NCBI GenBank assembly: GCA_947311845.1
Contig: CAMZMU010000071.1
Location: 20,633,399 to 20,697,398, forward strand
DNA from: Poa pratensis
Taxonomy: Eukaryota > Streptophyta > Magnoliopsida > Poales > Poaceae
DNA: 64,000 nt
Direction of reading: 5' to 3'
The notes under the pieces are model-generated. The model did not search any database. It was not told the origin of the DNA and saw only the letters and a program-made list of their open reading frames with translations. A program made the position numbers and the translations under genes. Below, in pieces: positions 23,001 to 33,289 of the stretch. Position 1 is the stretch's first letter, and each line of letters opens with the position of its first letter.

Positions 23001-24296
23001 TCGGCGCGAATCTTCATAAAATTTCCACCATTAATTTCAAAAAAAAAAAACGACATCCAAAATCCGACATCCAGTCCCCGAGATTCTTGTCGAGTTTAAC
23101 TCGGCATGAATCTTCAAAAAATCATACTAACCCTTTGCTCTTTTCAGGAGTGCACCAATGCCCGGACTGCAGTATTCCAGAAGCTGCTTCTGGACCACAA
23201 CAAACTCAAGAGGTCCCATAAGCAGCTTCAGGAGGTGCTGAAGAATAAGGACGCCTCGCACGCCACTGCCCTCCAGAAGGAACGAGACGAAGTGTCTCGG
23301 CTCCAGGAGGAACTTGCTCAGGTCCAGGGCGAGAAGACCGACATTGAGAAGGCCCTGATGTAGAGGGAGGAAGCTGCGCAGAAGCACAAGGAAATCCTCG
23401 AGGAGACCAAGGTTCACGCTACCTCGGCACAAGAAGAACTGGATGCCCTCAAGGCAAAATGCGACATCTGGCTGCGCGAGCTCACCCGGCTTAACAAGGA
23501 GATGGACAGTAAGTTTCCTTTATCCTTTCTTTTTGTTTCCATTACTTGTACCGACATTAAATATATGCCGGTATATAACTCAATCCGGTGATAGCTTTTC
23601 TATCTTCAGATCACTTCTCCCATTCCAAGGCCGCTGCAGTCAACACTGTCCGCAAGGCACGAGCAAAAAGAGCAGAAGCTGGCCCAATCCCGGAGGAATG
23701 GGACATTGAAGATCACCTGACCGCTCTGAACGCTTGCATTTCTCCTCTGAAGGCCATTGGTATCGATCTTCTTGATGCTGGCATCCGAGCTTACCGAGCC
23801 TTATGGCCAGGATCTCAGACTCCAGTTACCATTGAAGAATTGTCCAAGTGCCTGTCGGGGGCCGAGACCAGGGTTCGAGAGTGGAGATCATCTGCAGCTC
23901 GCGCCGGAGCTGATCAAGCCCTGACATTTGTGCTATCCTGGTATGAGGCAATCAATCTTGATGCCGTGCGGTCCCCGACACTTCCTTCCTGGTCCAGCCT
24001 ACTCGGAGGATGAAGAAGATGACGAGGATGATGAAGAGGGTGAAGACGAGGGAGATGACGTTGATGAGGAGATCGAGGTCGAAGCTCCCGACACTGCCAC
24101 TGCCGGAGCAACCGACACTGCTGCTGCCGGAGCAACCGATACTTCTGCTGCCGGAGCAACCGACACTGCTAAGTCGACTGCGACCGACACTTCTGAGAAG
24201 CCGGCAACCGACACCTCGGTCGAGCCTTCGACCGAGATATCTCCTGAAGCTCGCACCGCTCCAACTGCTCCGAGCTCCTCCGAGGCAGCAGCCTAA
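20020..24296 (+). pseudogene. Antisense spliced gene of the second Tat element (PF04195-like), disabled
   Basis: The coding start is about 20545 (MSASNTPEPADIP). Exon segments are about 20545-21469, 21581-22041, 22139-22886, 23148-23508 and 23610-24296, all with GT...AG borders. In order the protein has a putative gypsy-type transposon domain (WLVRTKRIPAQ, FERGFGLPASQFFRSFLDRF, GLWPTVELWAKYF, KWQRTFFYVK), a basic nuclear-type tail (PKAKRQKKGAVKPTRAKK), a polyQ/P stretch, a coiled coil (LQKERDEVSRLQEELAQVQGEK) and an acidic C-terminus with GATDTAAA-like repeats. Lesions are a single-base frameshift near 20965, stops at 21434 and 23361, and a frame change near 23970. It converges on pol, overlaps no retroelement domain and has its own TATA box. 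Function unknown. Confidence 0.7.
22385..22495 (+). repeat. CAA/CAG-rich microsatellite coding polyglutamine
   Basis: About 110 bases of mixed CAA, CAG and CCA triplets inside exon 3 of the antisense gene give a Gln/Pro-rich run. The opposite-strand frames here (poly-Cys, poly-Leu) are artefacts of this repeat. Confidence 0.9.
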
Positions 24297-24445
24297 ACTT
24301 ATCACAAACTGAACCATTAAATCCCCGGAATGCCGGGTGCAGATGTAAATATACTTTTAAGTATTTCGCGTGCTACTCTTATCAGTGCTACTTTTATCAT
24401 GCTAGTTTCAACAAGACAGGCTCAATGCCGGATCACTTTGCACCA

Positions 24446-24860
24446 AGTCCCCGAGTTTACTTTCTTGTTTACTATACTTAGTAATCTTTGCTCTTGTCTA
24501 CCATTTAGGCGTTCGACAGTCGAGTCACAAGATCAAATTATAGCATACAATACTTGTAAATTTTGAGGTAAGGTTTAGAGTCATCCGACACAAAAAAGGA
24601 AAGAAAAACCGGGTTAGTAAACGACATATGTCGGATCTTTTTAGGACCGAGTCCCCGAGTCCATTTTCATGTTTACCATATACCATAACCTCTGCTCTTG
24701 ACTGCCATTTCGGCGTTCGTCAGTCGAGTCACAAGATCACAACAAAATAGCATACATTACTTGAACTTTGAAACGAGGTCTCAAAATCATCCGACATATG
24801 AACAACATAGATAAAACAGAGATAAAACACATGCATATGGACAAGGCAGTCCCCGAGTTT
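24446..24860. repeat. Direct repeats of about 200 bp in the 3' non-coding region of the Tat element
   Basis: Copies start with agtccccgag at 24446, 24650 and 24848; the first two are full and the third is partial. They share ctcttg, gcgttcg, cagtcgagtcacaagatca and atcatccgacat blocks. They lie in the roughly 580-bp gap between the stop of the antisense gene and the stop of pol, where the two convergent genes meet. Confidence 0.85.
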
Positions 24861-24879
24861 CTTTTCGGAGTGCCGCATT

Positions 24880-26116
24880 TTATTCAAAGGAAAACCGAGA
24901 TACATACATTGCGCCCTTATGAGTAAAAGGGCGGAGTAGAGCTACATTCCAGGGTCTTTTGGTCTCCTCTCCGGATTTGTCCATCACATTTTTCCTCGGT
25001 GCCTGCGCATCTATAAGATAGTATGAATCATTGTGCAGAGCCTTGCTCACAATGAATGGTCCCTCCCATGGAGGTGACAACTTGTGTCGGCCTGCTTTGC
25101 GTTGCACTAGCCTCACACCAAATCTCCCTCTCGGAATACCCGAGGGCTGATCTTCCGGCTATGATAGCGTCGGAGATTTTGCTGATATATAGCTGACCGA
25201 GATAAGGTCAGTTCTCGTGCTTCTTCGAGCAAATCAACATCATTTTCCCGAGCTTCTTTTGCCTCGGTTTCAGTGTACAGCGCCACTCTCGGCGAGTCAT
25301 ACTCCATGTCGGTCGGCAGGACCGCTTCTGCTCCATAGACCAGAAAAATGGCGTATAGCCAGTTGAACGATTCGGTGTGGTCCTTAGACCCCACAATACT
25401 GCTGGTATCTCCTCTATCCAGCATCCCGGAGTTCGCAACAGTGGTTCAATCAACCGGGCTTTGATACCGGCAATACCAACGCATTTGCTCTTTCCACTTG
25501 CCCATTTGCCTCTGGGTGTGCCACCGAGGCTATGTCCAACCGAATTCTTTTTTCCGCACAGAACCGAGCAAATCTCCCACAGCAAAGTTTGTGCCATTAT
25601 CCGAGATAATGCTATGGGGGTAACCATATCTCAAAATGATGTCCTTCAAAAAGGACACAGCTGTGTGACCATCACACTTCCTGATTGGCTTTACCTCGAT
25701 CCATTTGGTGAACTTGTCCACCATCACCAGCATATGAGTCATGTTACCTCGGGCTGGCCTGAACTCTCCCACCATATCCAGACACCAAACTGCAAAGGGC
25801 CAAGTGATTGGAATTGTCTTGAGTGCCGAGGCTGGCAGGTGGATCTTTTAGCAAACTCTGACATCCCTCACACTTTCGGACGATATCTTCTGCCTGATTC
25901 AAAGCACTGGGCCAATAAAACCCATGCCGGAATACTTAGGCTCTTGATGAAGCATGATGACCACATTCTCCCTGATGAATCTCCAGGAGCATCTCTTGCC
26001 CTTCCTGCGGCTCGACACAGCGCTGCAGTACCTCGGTCACACTTCTCTTGTATAACTCCTGGTTGATGATGGTGTATGCCTTGGATCTTCTTTGCACTTG
26101 CCTGCCTCAACTTCAT
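24880..26116 (-). pseudogene. Integrase region of the Tat polyprotein
   Basis: Minus-strand frames give the core domain (MLVMVDKFTKWIEVKPI, SIISDNGTNFAVG) with two catalytic Asp residues. The C-terminal part follows (WGLRTTPNRSTGYTPFF, YGAEAVLPTDMEYDSPRVALY, GRHKLSPPWEGPFIVSKALHNDSYYLI) up to RPWNVALLRPF near 24930. Frame changes at about 25530 and 25420 and near 25113 break it. Upstream it connects to the second RNase H. Confidence 0.85.
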
Positions 26117-26938
26117 TACTTGGCAAACTCCCGTCCATCATATACGCCATTATTGGTTGTGCCCACTCCGGCACAGGACGCACAGGAAAGACCGGATCAT
26201 CCACCTCCATGAGATCAACCGACATTGCTTCTTCCGAGATTGAGTAACCAGTCCCCGAGTTCTGCCAAGCAGTCCCCGGGTTTTCCCAAATGCATCCGAC
26301 ATCGACGTCCATGGGAACAGCACCAGACTCCGGTTTCGCCGGGATAAAGATTGACTCGGACTCGGGCGATGGTTTGATTGATGGCTTCCTCAAATGCTCC
26401 AAGGCTATGCCGGGTGGGATTGGATCCCGAGATGAACCTAGCTTGGACAGTACATCGGCGGCTTCATTTTCAGCCCGAGGTATATGCGTGAGCTCGCAAC
26501 CTTCAAAGAACCCCGAGATCTTCTGGACATGAAACCGATATAACGCCATGTTGGCGTCTAAAGCATCCCAATTTCCCGAGACTTGCTGCACCACCAGATC
26601 CGAGTCTCCGAAGCATTCTATCCGGCGAATACCAATTTCTTGGCCACATTGAGCCCATGAACAAGTGCCTCATACTCGGCCACATTGTTAGATGCCGCAA
26701 AATGAATCTGCAACACATATCTCAGTTGATCCTGCTTAGGCGAGGTAAGGACTACCCCGGCACCTAAACCAATTTTCGTCCTGGAACCATCAAAGTGCAT
26801 TCTCCAGTAATTGGAGTCAGGCAATGGTGGCTCATATTGCATTTCGGCCCAATCCACCAAGAAATCCGGCAGTGCCTGAGATTTAATGGCATCTCTTCTT
26901 TCATAGTGAGGAGTGTAAGGGGACACCTCGATGCCCAC
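26037..26938 (-). pseudogene. Second (archaeal-type) RNase H of the Tat polyprotein
   Basis: The first part (26938-26618) reads MHFDGSRTKIGLGAGVVLTSP and AASNNVAEYEALVHGL, the usual start of the extra RNase H in Tat elements. The second part (26594 onward) reads VQQVSGNWDALDANM and IPRAENEAADVLSKLGSS. A frameshift near 26610 separates them. Having this domain after the ordinary RNase H is the main evidence for Tat lineage. Confidence 0.85.
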
Positions 26939-26942
26939 TTGG

Positions 26943-28164
26943 CTACTCGGCCAGTTGCATCTTTACACCCAATGATCTCCGAGATAGGAGCCTCACATAC
27001 CACGTGATTGAATGCTCTTGGAAGTAATGTTTCAACTTCTTAGCAGCCAGATAGACACCATATGTCATCTTCTGGTAGTGAGGATAGTTCTGCTTGGATA
27101 ACGAGATCACCTCGCTCAGGTAATATACCGGCCTTTGCACAGTTTTGCCATCTTCTTCTCGCTCCACTACTAATACGACACTCACAACCCGGTTTGTGGC
27201 TGCAATGTAGAGCAACATCGGCTCTTTGGGTAATGGTGAGGCCAGTATCGGCGCAGTTGCCAACATCTTTTTTAACTCGGTGAACGCCGCATCTGCTTGC
27301 GGGGTCCACACGAAGTGGGTGTTTTCTTCATGAGCTGATACAAAGGCAATGCCTTTTCTCCCAACCTGCTAACAAACCGACTTAAGGATGCCAAACATCC
27401 AGTGAATTTCTGCACGTCCTTGAGACATGTCGGTAACCTCATGCTTTCAATAGCACGGATTTTTGTCGGGTTCACCTCGATACCTCGGCTCGACACGAGG
27501 AAACCGAGTAACTTGCCTGCCGGCACACCAAATGTACATTTGTCCGGGTTAAGTTTTATCCGGAATTTCCTTAGATTCGCAAATGTTTCTCGGAGATCAT
27601 CAATCAGAGTGGATTTCTCCTTAGACTTGATGACAATGTCATCGACATACACCTGCACATTTTTGCCTATTTGATCATGCAAGCATTTTTGCATACATCT
27701 CTGGTAAGTAGCACCAGCATTTCTCAAACCAAAGGTCATGACACGATAGCAATAAGCCCCATACGGGGTGATAAAAGCAGTTTTCATTTGATCAGCAGGG
27801 TTCAGTGGTATCTGGTGAAAACCAGAATAGCATCTACAAAGGATAACAGCTCACACCCGGCTGTGGAATCGATCACTTGATCAATCCGAGGCAGCGGGAA
27901 TGGATCCTTAGGACATGCCTTGTTCAAGTTTGTGTAATCAATACACATGCGCCACACAATGGCCACATTCGGGTCATCTTTTTTCTTTTCCACCAGGACC
28001 GGGTTAGACAACCAGTCCGGGTGCAGCACCTCCATGATGAAACCAGATGCAAGTAATCTGGCCAGTTCATCGCCTATCACCTTTCTCCTCTCATCCGAGA
28101 GACGTCGCATAGGTTGCTTCACCGGTTTCATATCCGGTCTGACGAACAAAGAGTGCTCAGCCAA
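26943..28164 (-). pseudogene. Reverse transcriptase and RNase H of the Tat polyprotein
   Basis: The RT runs from DERRKVIGDELARLLASGFI and RMCIDYTNLNKACPKDPFPLPRIDQ (28164-27802) through MKTAFITPYGAYCYRVMTFGLRNAGATYQ to the catalytic VYVDDIVIKS (27787-27272). RNase H follows (AAFTELKKMLATAPIL, RPVYYLSEVISLSKQNYPHYQK). The RT is split by a frame change at about 27800 and the RNase H starts in a new frame near 27300. Confidence 0.9.
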
Positions 28165-28442
28165 CTCCCTCGGAACACCTGGCAGGTCCTGATTAGACCA
28201 TGCAAAGATATCCCGGTTCTCACGGAGGAAGTGACTGAGCTCGCCTTCCTATTTCTCCGTTAACCCGGTACCAATGATGACGTTGTGGTCCGGAAACGCC
28301 GGGTCAACATTGATCTTCTTGGTCTCCTTTGGCACCTCGAAAGTCGCATTCTGCTCCGGGTTAGCCATACCCGGCATGCCGAGTTGCGCGGACTGAGCCA
28401 ATGCCACCACTTCATGGATCTTCTTCTTCTCTGCAGCGATAA

Positions 28443-28965
28443 TCAGTGACTCGGCCAAGCACGATCCAGCCGAGGCACACTCCAGTGCACGCTTGTAATC
28501 ACCCGAGATGTGATGATGCCATTAGGACCTGGCATTTTCATCTTGAGGTAACCCACATGGGTTGATATCATGAACTTGGACAGCGCAGGCCTGCCGAGTA
28601 AAGCATGGTATGGACTTTCGAGGTCCACTACCTCAAACTGGATGCTCTCAGTTCGGCAGTTGTCCTTGGTGCCGAACAACACATCAACCCAAATTTTGCC
28701 CATAGGTGCACATGACACCCGGCACTATGCCATGAAGGTCGTGCTACTCGGTTGCAGCATTTGCCGAGATACCCATCTTCACCATGGTGTCTCGGTACAT
28801 GATATTGATAGCACTCCCATTATCAATGAGAACTCGGGTGAACCGAACATTGATGGTGGGTCCAAAGAATGTCGGATCCACCACCAATGCATAACCTCCC
28901 GGAGTTGGCATAACTCGGGGATGATCCCTTCTGCTCCAACTGATCTCTTGCTCGGACCAGTGCAT
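28443..28965 (-). pseudogene. Aspartic protease region of the Tat polyprotein
   Basis: The active-site motif reads VLIDNGSAINIMY, a D-N-G-S variant of the retroviral-type D-T/S-G motif common in Tat elements. A second block (ESIQFEVVDLESPYHALLGRPAL) follows after a frame change near 28740. It lies between the zinc-knuckle part of gag and RT. Confidence 0.8.
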
Positions 28966-29187
28966 ACTTCGGCACTGCCGGCATAACTGCGTTCACCTCC
29001 AGTGCACGCCGATGCAAGCTCTTCTTGTCAGTTGGCTCGGTCACAAAGACCACATAGCTCTGATGAGCTTCTCTGTAATCTCCCTGGGGATACTCTCCCT
29101 GCCTGCTGGGACCAGCGTTGTTGTTGTTCCCTCCGACATTCACCTGATTCACAGGTTTCGGATCTGCTTGCCTCGGAGCTGGCGGAT

Positions 29188-30793
29188 TCACCGGGATAGC
29201 ATTTGCTCCGGTGAGCGGTAAGTTTTGCCTCGGCGGAATTCTCTGAGGTGCCCCCGCCTGATTTCCTCCGGCTCTAGCTCCTTCCCCCTTGTGCGCTGAT
29301 ACCAGCTGCACTGCCGAGTTGTATGGTTTGCCGGCCTGCGGATGTCTTGGGTGTGGAAACTGCAAGGTCCATCCAACATAGCCTCATAAGTGAAGGACTG
29401 CTTCTGGTCACCATGGCTTCTTCCCTTCTTGATTCTGGCCCCATGCTGGGCCGTTGTTCTTCGGACGCTGGCTACTGCCGGCATCTGGTTGGTCTTGGTT
29501 TACCGCGCAACCTGGTTTGAGCCATACCGGTAATCCGGCTCTCTCCTCTTGTTCCGAAGTCCTGGCGATCGTTCTGCCTGACTGGCCCGGGTCTGTTATT
29601 CACCGGGTATCTTCTACTCGGTTCCACCGAGTTCAGCAAGGGCTGCATCGGATCACCCAGTGCATAGCTATCCGCAATCCGGATTGTCTCGGCCAGGGTG
29701 GCCGGCATCTCCCTCTGCAACTTCTGCCAGAGCATGGAGCCGTGTCGGCACCCCTGGGCAAACCAAGATATGGCCTGCGCCTCCACAACTCCTTCACAGG
29801 AATTGCGAATAGTACTCCACCGGGTCAAGTAATCCCGGTCAGTTTCATTATCCCTCTGCTTGCACATCGCAAGCTGCTGAGGACGATTCGGTCTCTTGTA
29901 TGTGCTGGAGAAGTTGCTAACAAATGCTTCTTCAAAGTCCAGCCAGCAATCAACGCTGCCCTCTCGCAGGTTGTTCAGCCAGATCCGGGCTGGCCCTTCC
30001 AACATTTGCGGGATATACCTCACCGCCCATCGGCGGTTTCCTCCCGCGATATGCACTGCCGACACATAATCTGTCAGCCAGTCCTCCGGCTTAGTACTGC
30101 CGTCATATGTCTTTGCGCCTCGGTTCAACTGAAAGTGCCGCACCGGTGGCTCCCTCATGATCCGAGGTCCAAAGCATGCAGGGCCAGGTGGACCTTGCTC
30201 TTCCAGCATCTCGGACATATAGATCCTGTCCAACTTGTAGCGTGCATCATTTGGTGACAACTGGCGAGGTCCCAACCGGGATCCCAGTGCACCTTCATAT
30301 CTCGGATACCCGGCTTTCTCCATAGCCGAGTAACCATCATCATAACGGTTAGCCACCTGTCAACACCTTGTGGCTGCTGGACATGCTCGACATTTTGCTG
30401 CTGCTGGGCGAGATTTCGTGTCGGATACCGAGGTGGATAGCCTCGGCCAGCCGAGTTAACTACTCCGGCACCTGGACCGCCCGGACCGGGATTGCTTTTA
30501 CCCCGGCCGGCACTGCCTCGCCCAACTAACTGTTTTCCGGCATATGCCGGATCATACACCTGTATCTGCTTGTTCTTACCGGAGTTTACACTCCGGTCCC
30601 GATCTCCACCGACATGCGGTGATGAAGCTTGCCCCTTAGATCCACTGGCTCCCCTAGCCGAGTGAACAATCTCGGACCCACCTGCAACTGTGTTAGCCTT
30701 GCGATAGGCCTCATTCTGCCGGGTAGCCACAGCTACCAACTCATTAACTCGGTCTTGCTGCCTACGGAGAGCTTCTCCGGATAAGCCTGACAA
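29188..30793 (-). pseudogene. Gag of the Tat element
   Basis: The capsid-like retrotransposon gag domain (RHFQLNRGAKTYDGSTKPEDWLTDYVSAV, RIWLNNLREGSVDCWLDFEEAFVSNF, RDYLTRWSTIRN) spans the frame from 30356 to 29472. It is preceded by a Gly/Gln-rich, basic N-terminal part (30793-30155, other frame). It is followed by a CCHC-like remnant (CSFHTQDIRRPANHTTRQC) at about 29390-29340. Three frames are needed to read it. Confidence 0.8.
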
Positions 30794-30839
30794 CTCGGCT
30801 CTTGCTGCCTCGGCAGCTCTAAGAGTCTTAGCAGGGGAA

Positions 30840-31575
30840 CTATACTTCGGTTTTCGACCGACAAGTTACTAGGAGTCTTACTGGAACTAGATCTACCATC
30901 TCTAGCAATCTCGGCATTGAGGCTTTACCCCTCTTACGCACATCCTCTATGCGACTAGGGCGAGCAGCTACCGGGGTTAAACCATGTGCTTGGTTATACT
31001 CACGGAGAGTTATCCCGAACTCTCTCCTCACCTCGGCCATCTCGAGAGCCTCCTGATGTAAGCTCTGACGACGTGACTCCAACTCTGCCTCCTTGGGCAG
31101 CATCTGTACCGGCAGCTACCGGCACAGCCAGTTTCTCGATTATCTCCTCGAGATGAGCCGGCCTAACCGGTACCTCGGATGTACCGGCCTGGTCTCGGAG
31201 GTTCTCCCTCCTCTCCAGCGGCACTTTCGCCGATCTGGTGATCTTGGGGGCAGGTTGGCCGGCATCTCCTTTGCCGGGTTCTCCTTTACCGGCACCACCC
31301 GCAGTGCCGGTCATCATGACCTCTGCGCAGCTCCCGGGGCGAGCGCTACGCCGGCCGCGAGCCGCACAGACAGCAGGAGGATCCTCGGCCACAAGCACCT
31401 GCTCGGGGTACTTGCAGACAACCTCGGTGGCGACGTAGGTCACGAAGGCGCCGAAGCTGATGAGGCAGCCGTTCGTCGGGAACGACCTGCCGCCGAAGCA
31501 TCCAGCATTGTCGCTGATGAAGTTCAGTGAGCCGAGCTTGCAGATGAGCCCGCAGACAACGCGCTCGCCCCGGGA
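30840..31575 (-). other. 5' leader and N-terminal extension of the Tat element
   Basis: Open frames (31443-31000 and 31103-30840) are charged and Gly/Glu-rich with no recognised domain. Next to the 5' LTR end (31575) no canonical primer-binding site beginning TGG is seen; the sequence reads tcccggggcgagcgcg on the minus strand. The stretch at 31440-31575 has codon-like GC bias (ending ATEVVCKYPEQVLVAEDPP) and could be a captured gene fragment; I do not recognise it. Confidence 0.5.
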
Positions 31576-32473
31576 TGGCTAAGAGTGGGGCCGATGGACG
31601 CTGGTGGATCCGGGAGGGGGCTAGCGCGCTAAGAAGCGCACACAGAAAAGCACACAAGCACAAGAACACACCACGATCTACCCAGGTTCGGAACCCTCGT
31701 GAGGAGGTAACACCCCTACTCCTGCCTATCTCTCTCTATAAATCCGAGGTATCACAAGTACAAAGCGCTCCTCGAGCTATATCCCTCAACAATGGAGAAG
31801 AGCTCAAGGATGAAGATGAAACTAAGAGGGAAATGAGTCCCAACACATCGTCCCTCACGCAGGAGGTGGTGAAGCCCTATTTATAGGCTAAACCGAGTTA
31901 CGGAAGTACCCCTCCTGCTGCACTAGCAACTGTCACCTCGCCGTACCGGCACTGCAGACGCGCACGCCTGCGCGTCATGATTGTCTCTGCACAGTGGACA
32001 TGACGTGGCTTGCCCATGCCTTGTCCCATAACTCTGCTACCAGGTACAGCCGAGGTCAGCGGTGTCCTTGGTCAGCAGAGGTGAGCCCGGTCACCTCAGA
32101 CATGCGCCGTACCGCACGCCGCGCTCCCGTGTCAGACGGGATGTGACAGCAGCGCTGACCTCCGTCCGACACAAGGTGCTTCTTCTCTATAACCCGGCAT
32201 GTATATGCCGGATTCCCTTTCCTGAATAGCCTCCCATGCACATAAGAAAACACACTAGATACCGACACATATATGTCGGTCAACATGTCTCAGATCCCTT
32301 ATCTCGGATCCCTTATCTCGGATCCCTTATCTCGGTGAGTATACGTCGGTTAGCACCAACCTCGTAACTCGGCCTCCTCTGGGCCCGGGTATGTCGGTTT
32401 TTATGTACCTCGGTCCACCCTTGGACACTGCTCATACCACACCATGACCCTACCCGGGGGTAGCCCCCCGACA
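31576..32473 (-). repeat. 5' LTR of the second Tat element
   Basis: 898 bp, TG...CA. It has a single copy of the unit that is duplicated in the partner LTR, lacks about 23 bases within it, and has three copies of a 15-bp unit (atctcggatccctta) near 32290-32335 where the partner has one. The minus-strand TATA box is at 31879-31886. Confidence 0.9.
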
Positions 32474-33284
32474 GAGAGCAAGTCCAAGCAAAATCAAGGC
32501 AATAGCTTTTGCCCATAGCTCGAGACTCGCTATTCAAATAGCACAACCAAATCATAGCCACCATATCTCGTAAAACTTGCTAAATAAACACCCTTATTGT
32601 GTGAACCAAGTTATAGGTCTGTTATGGTAGATATTAGATATGTGCATTTGGCATGCATGCATATGGAATTGTGAGGAATTTTAATATTTTTCATAGAAGA
32701 GACAAAGTGATCAAAGGTTTAGCCTAGTCGAGGATCCATTTCCCATGATTGTCGAAGTGATAAGTTTCAATGTGACATTTGCTAACTACCTTATTTGGGC
32801 AACACATCGTAAGCGTGAACAAAATTATTTCATTTCTATACAAGTGATAAGCAAAAGATTCAAACTCATTCCATTCAAACATATGAAAATTTTGATTCTT
32901 AGACAAGTGAATAATTTATTTCCAATATTTTTTATAAGTAATTTCCCAATAATTATTACATGATAAAATAATTCATGAAAAATAGAATAAAAACATGACA
33001 AATAAAAAGGAACACTTTATTTTATTGATCTTCATATATGTATTACATGATTTGATACATTGTGGATTTCAACAAATTAATATAAAAGAAAATTTACATA
33101 GGAATGGAAAATTCCTAAACTTCTAAAACTAAACTAAAGTCTTCTAGTACTTGTTATCTTATTTAAACCTGTAATTAAGAGAAACAAAGAGGAAGAAAAC
33201 TTTATGTTGAAAGTTGAAATATTTGCCTTCACGCTGATGTGAGGCATATTAATGTTTGAAACTTAACTAAGGTGAGTCAAAATT
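32474..33284. other. AT-rich intergenic DNA between two retrotransposons
   Basis: No gene, repeat terminus or RNA gene recognised. Two opposed short frames at 32724-32963 are Phe/Ile-rich and look like chance reading of AT-rich sequence. Confidence 0.5.
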
Positions 33285-33289
33285 CATTC

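Larger units (their letters stand above)
18095..32473 (-). mobile_element. Complete Tat-lineage Ty3/gypsy retrotransposon, minus strand
   Basis: The element is 14.4 kb. The 5' LTR is at 31576-32473 and the 3' LTR at 18095-19185; the internal order on the minus strand is gag, protease, RT, RNase H, second RNase H, integrase, then a 3' region with a convergent plus-strand gene. Termini are TGTCGGGGGGC...CTCTTAGCCA. No 5-base target duplication is visible (taaga on the left, gagag on the right). That suggests recombination between copies or damage after insertion. The two LTRs differ by roughly 15 substitutions outside indels (about 2%), so the insertion is older than the SIRE-like element at 33290-43895. 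Several frameshifts in pol make it non-autonomous. Confidence 0.9.
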
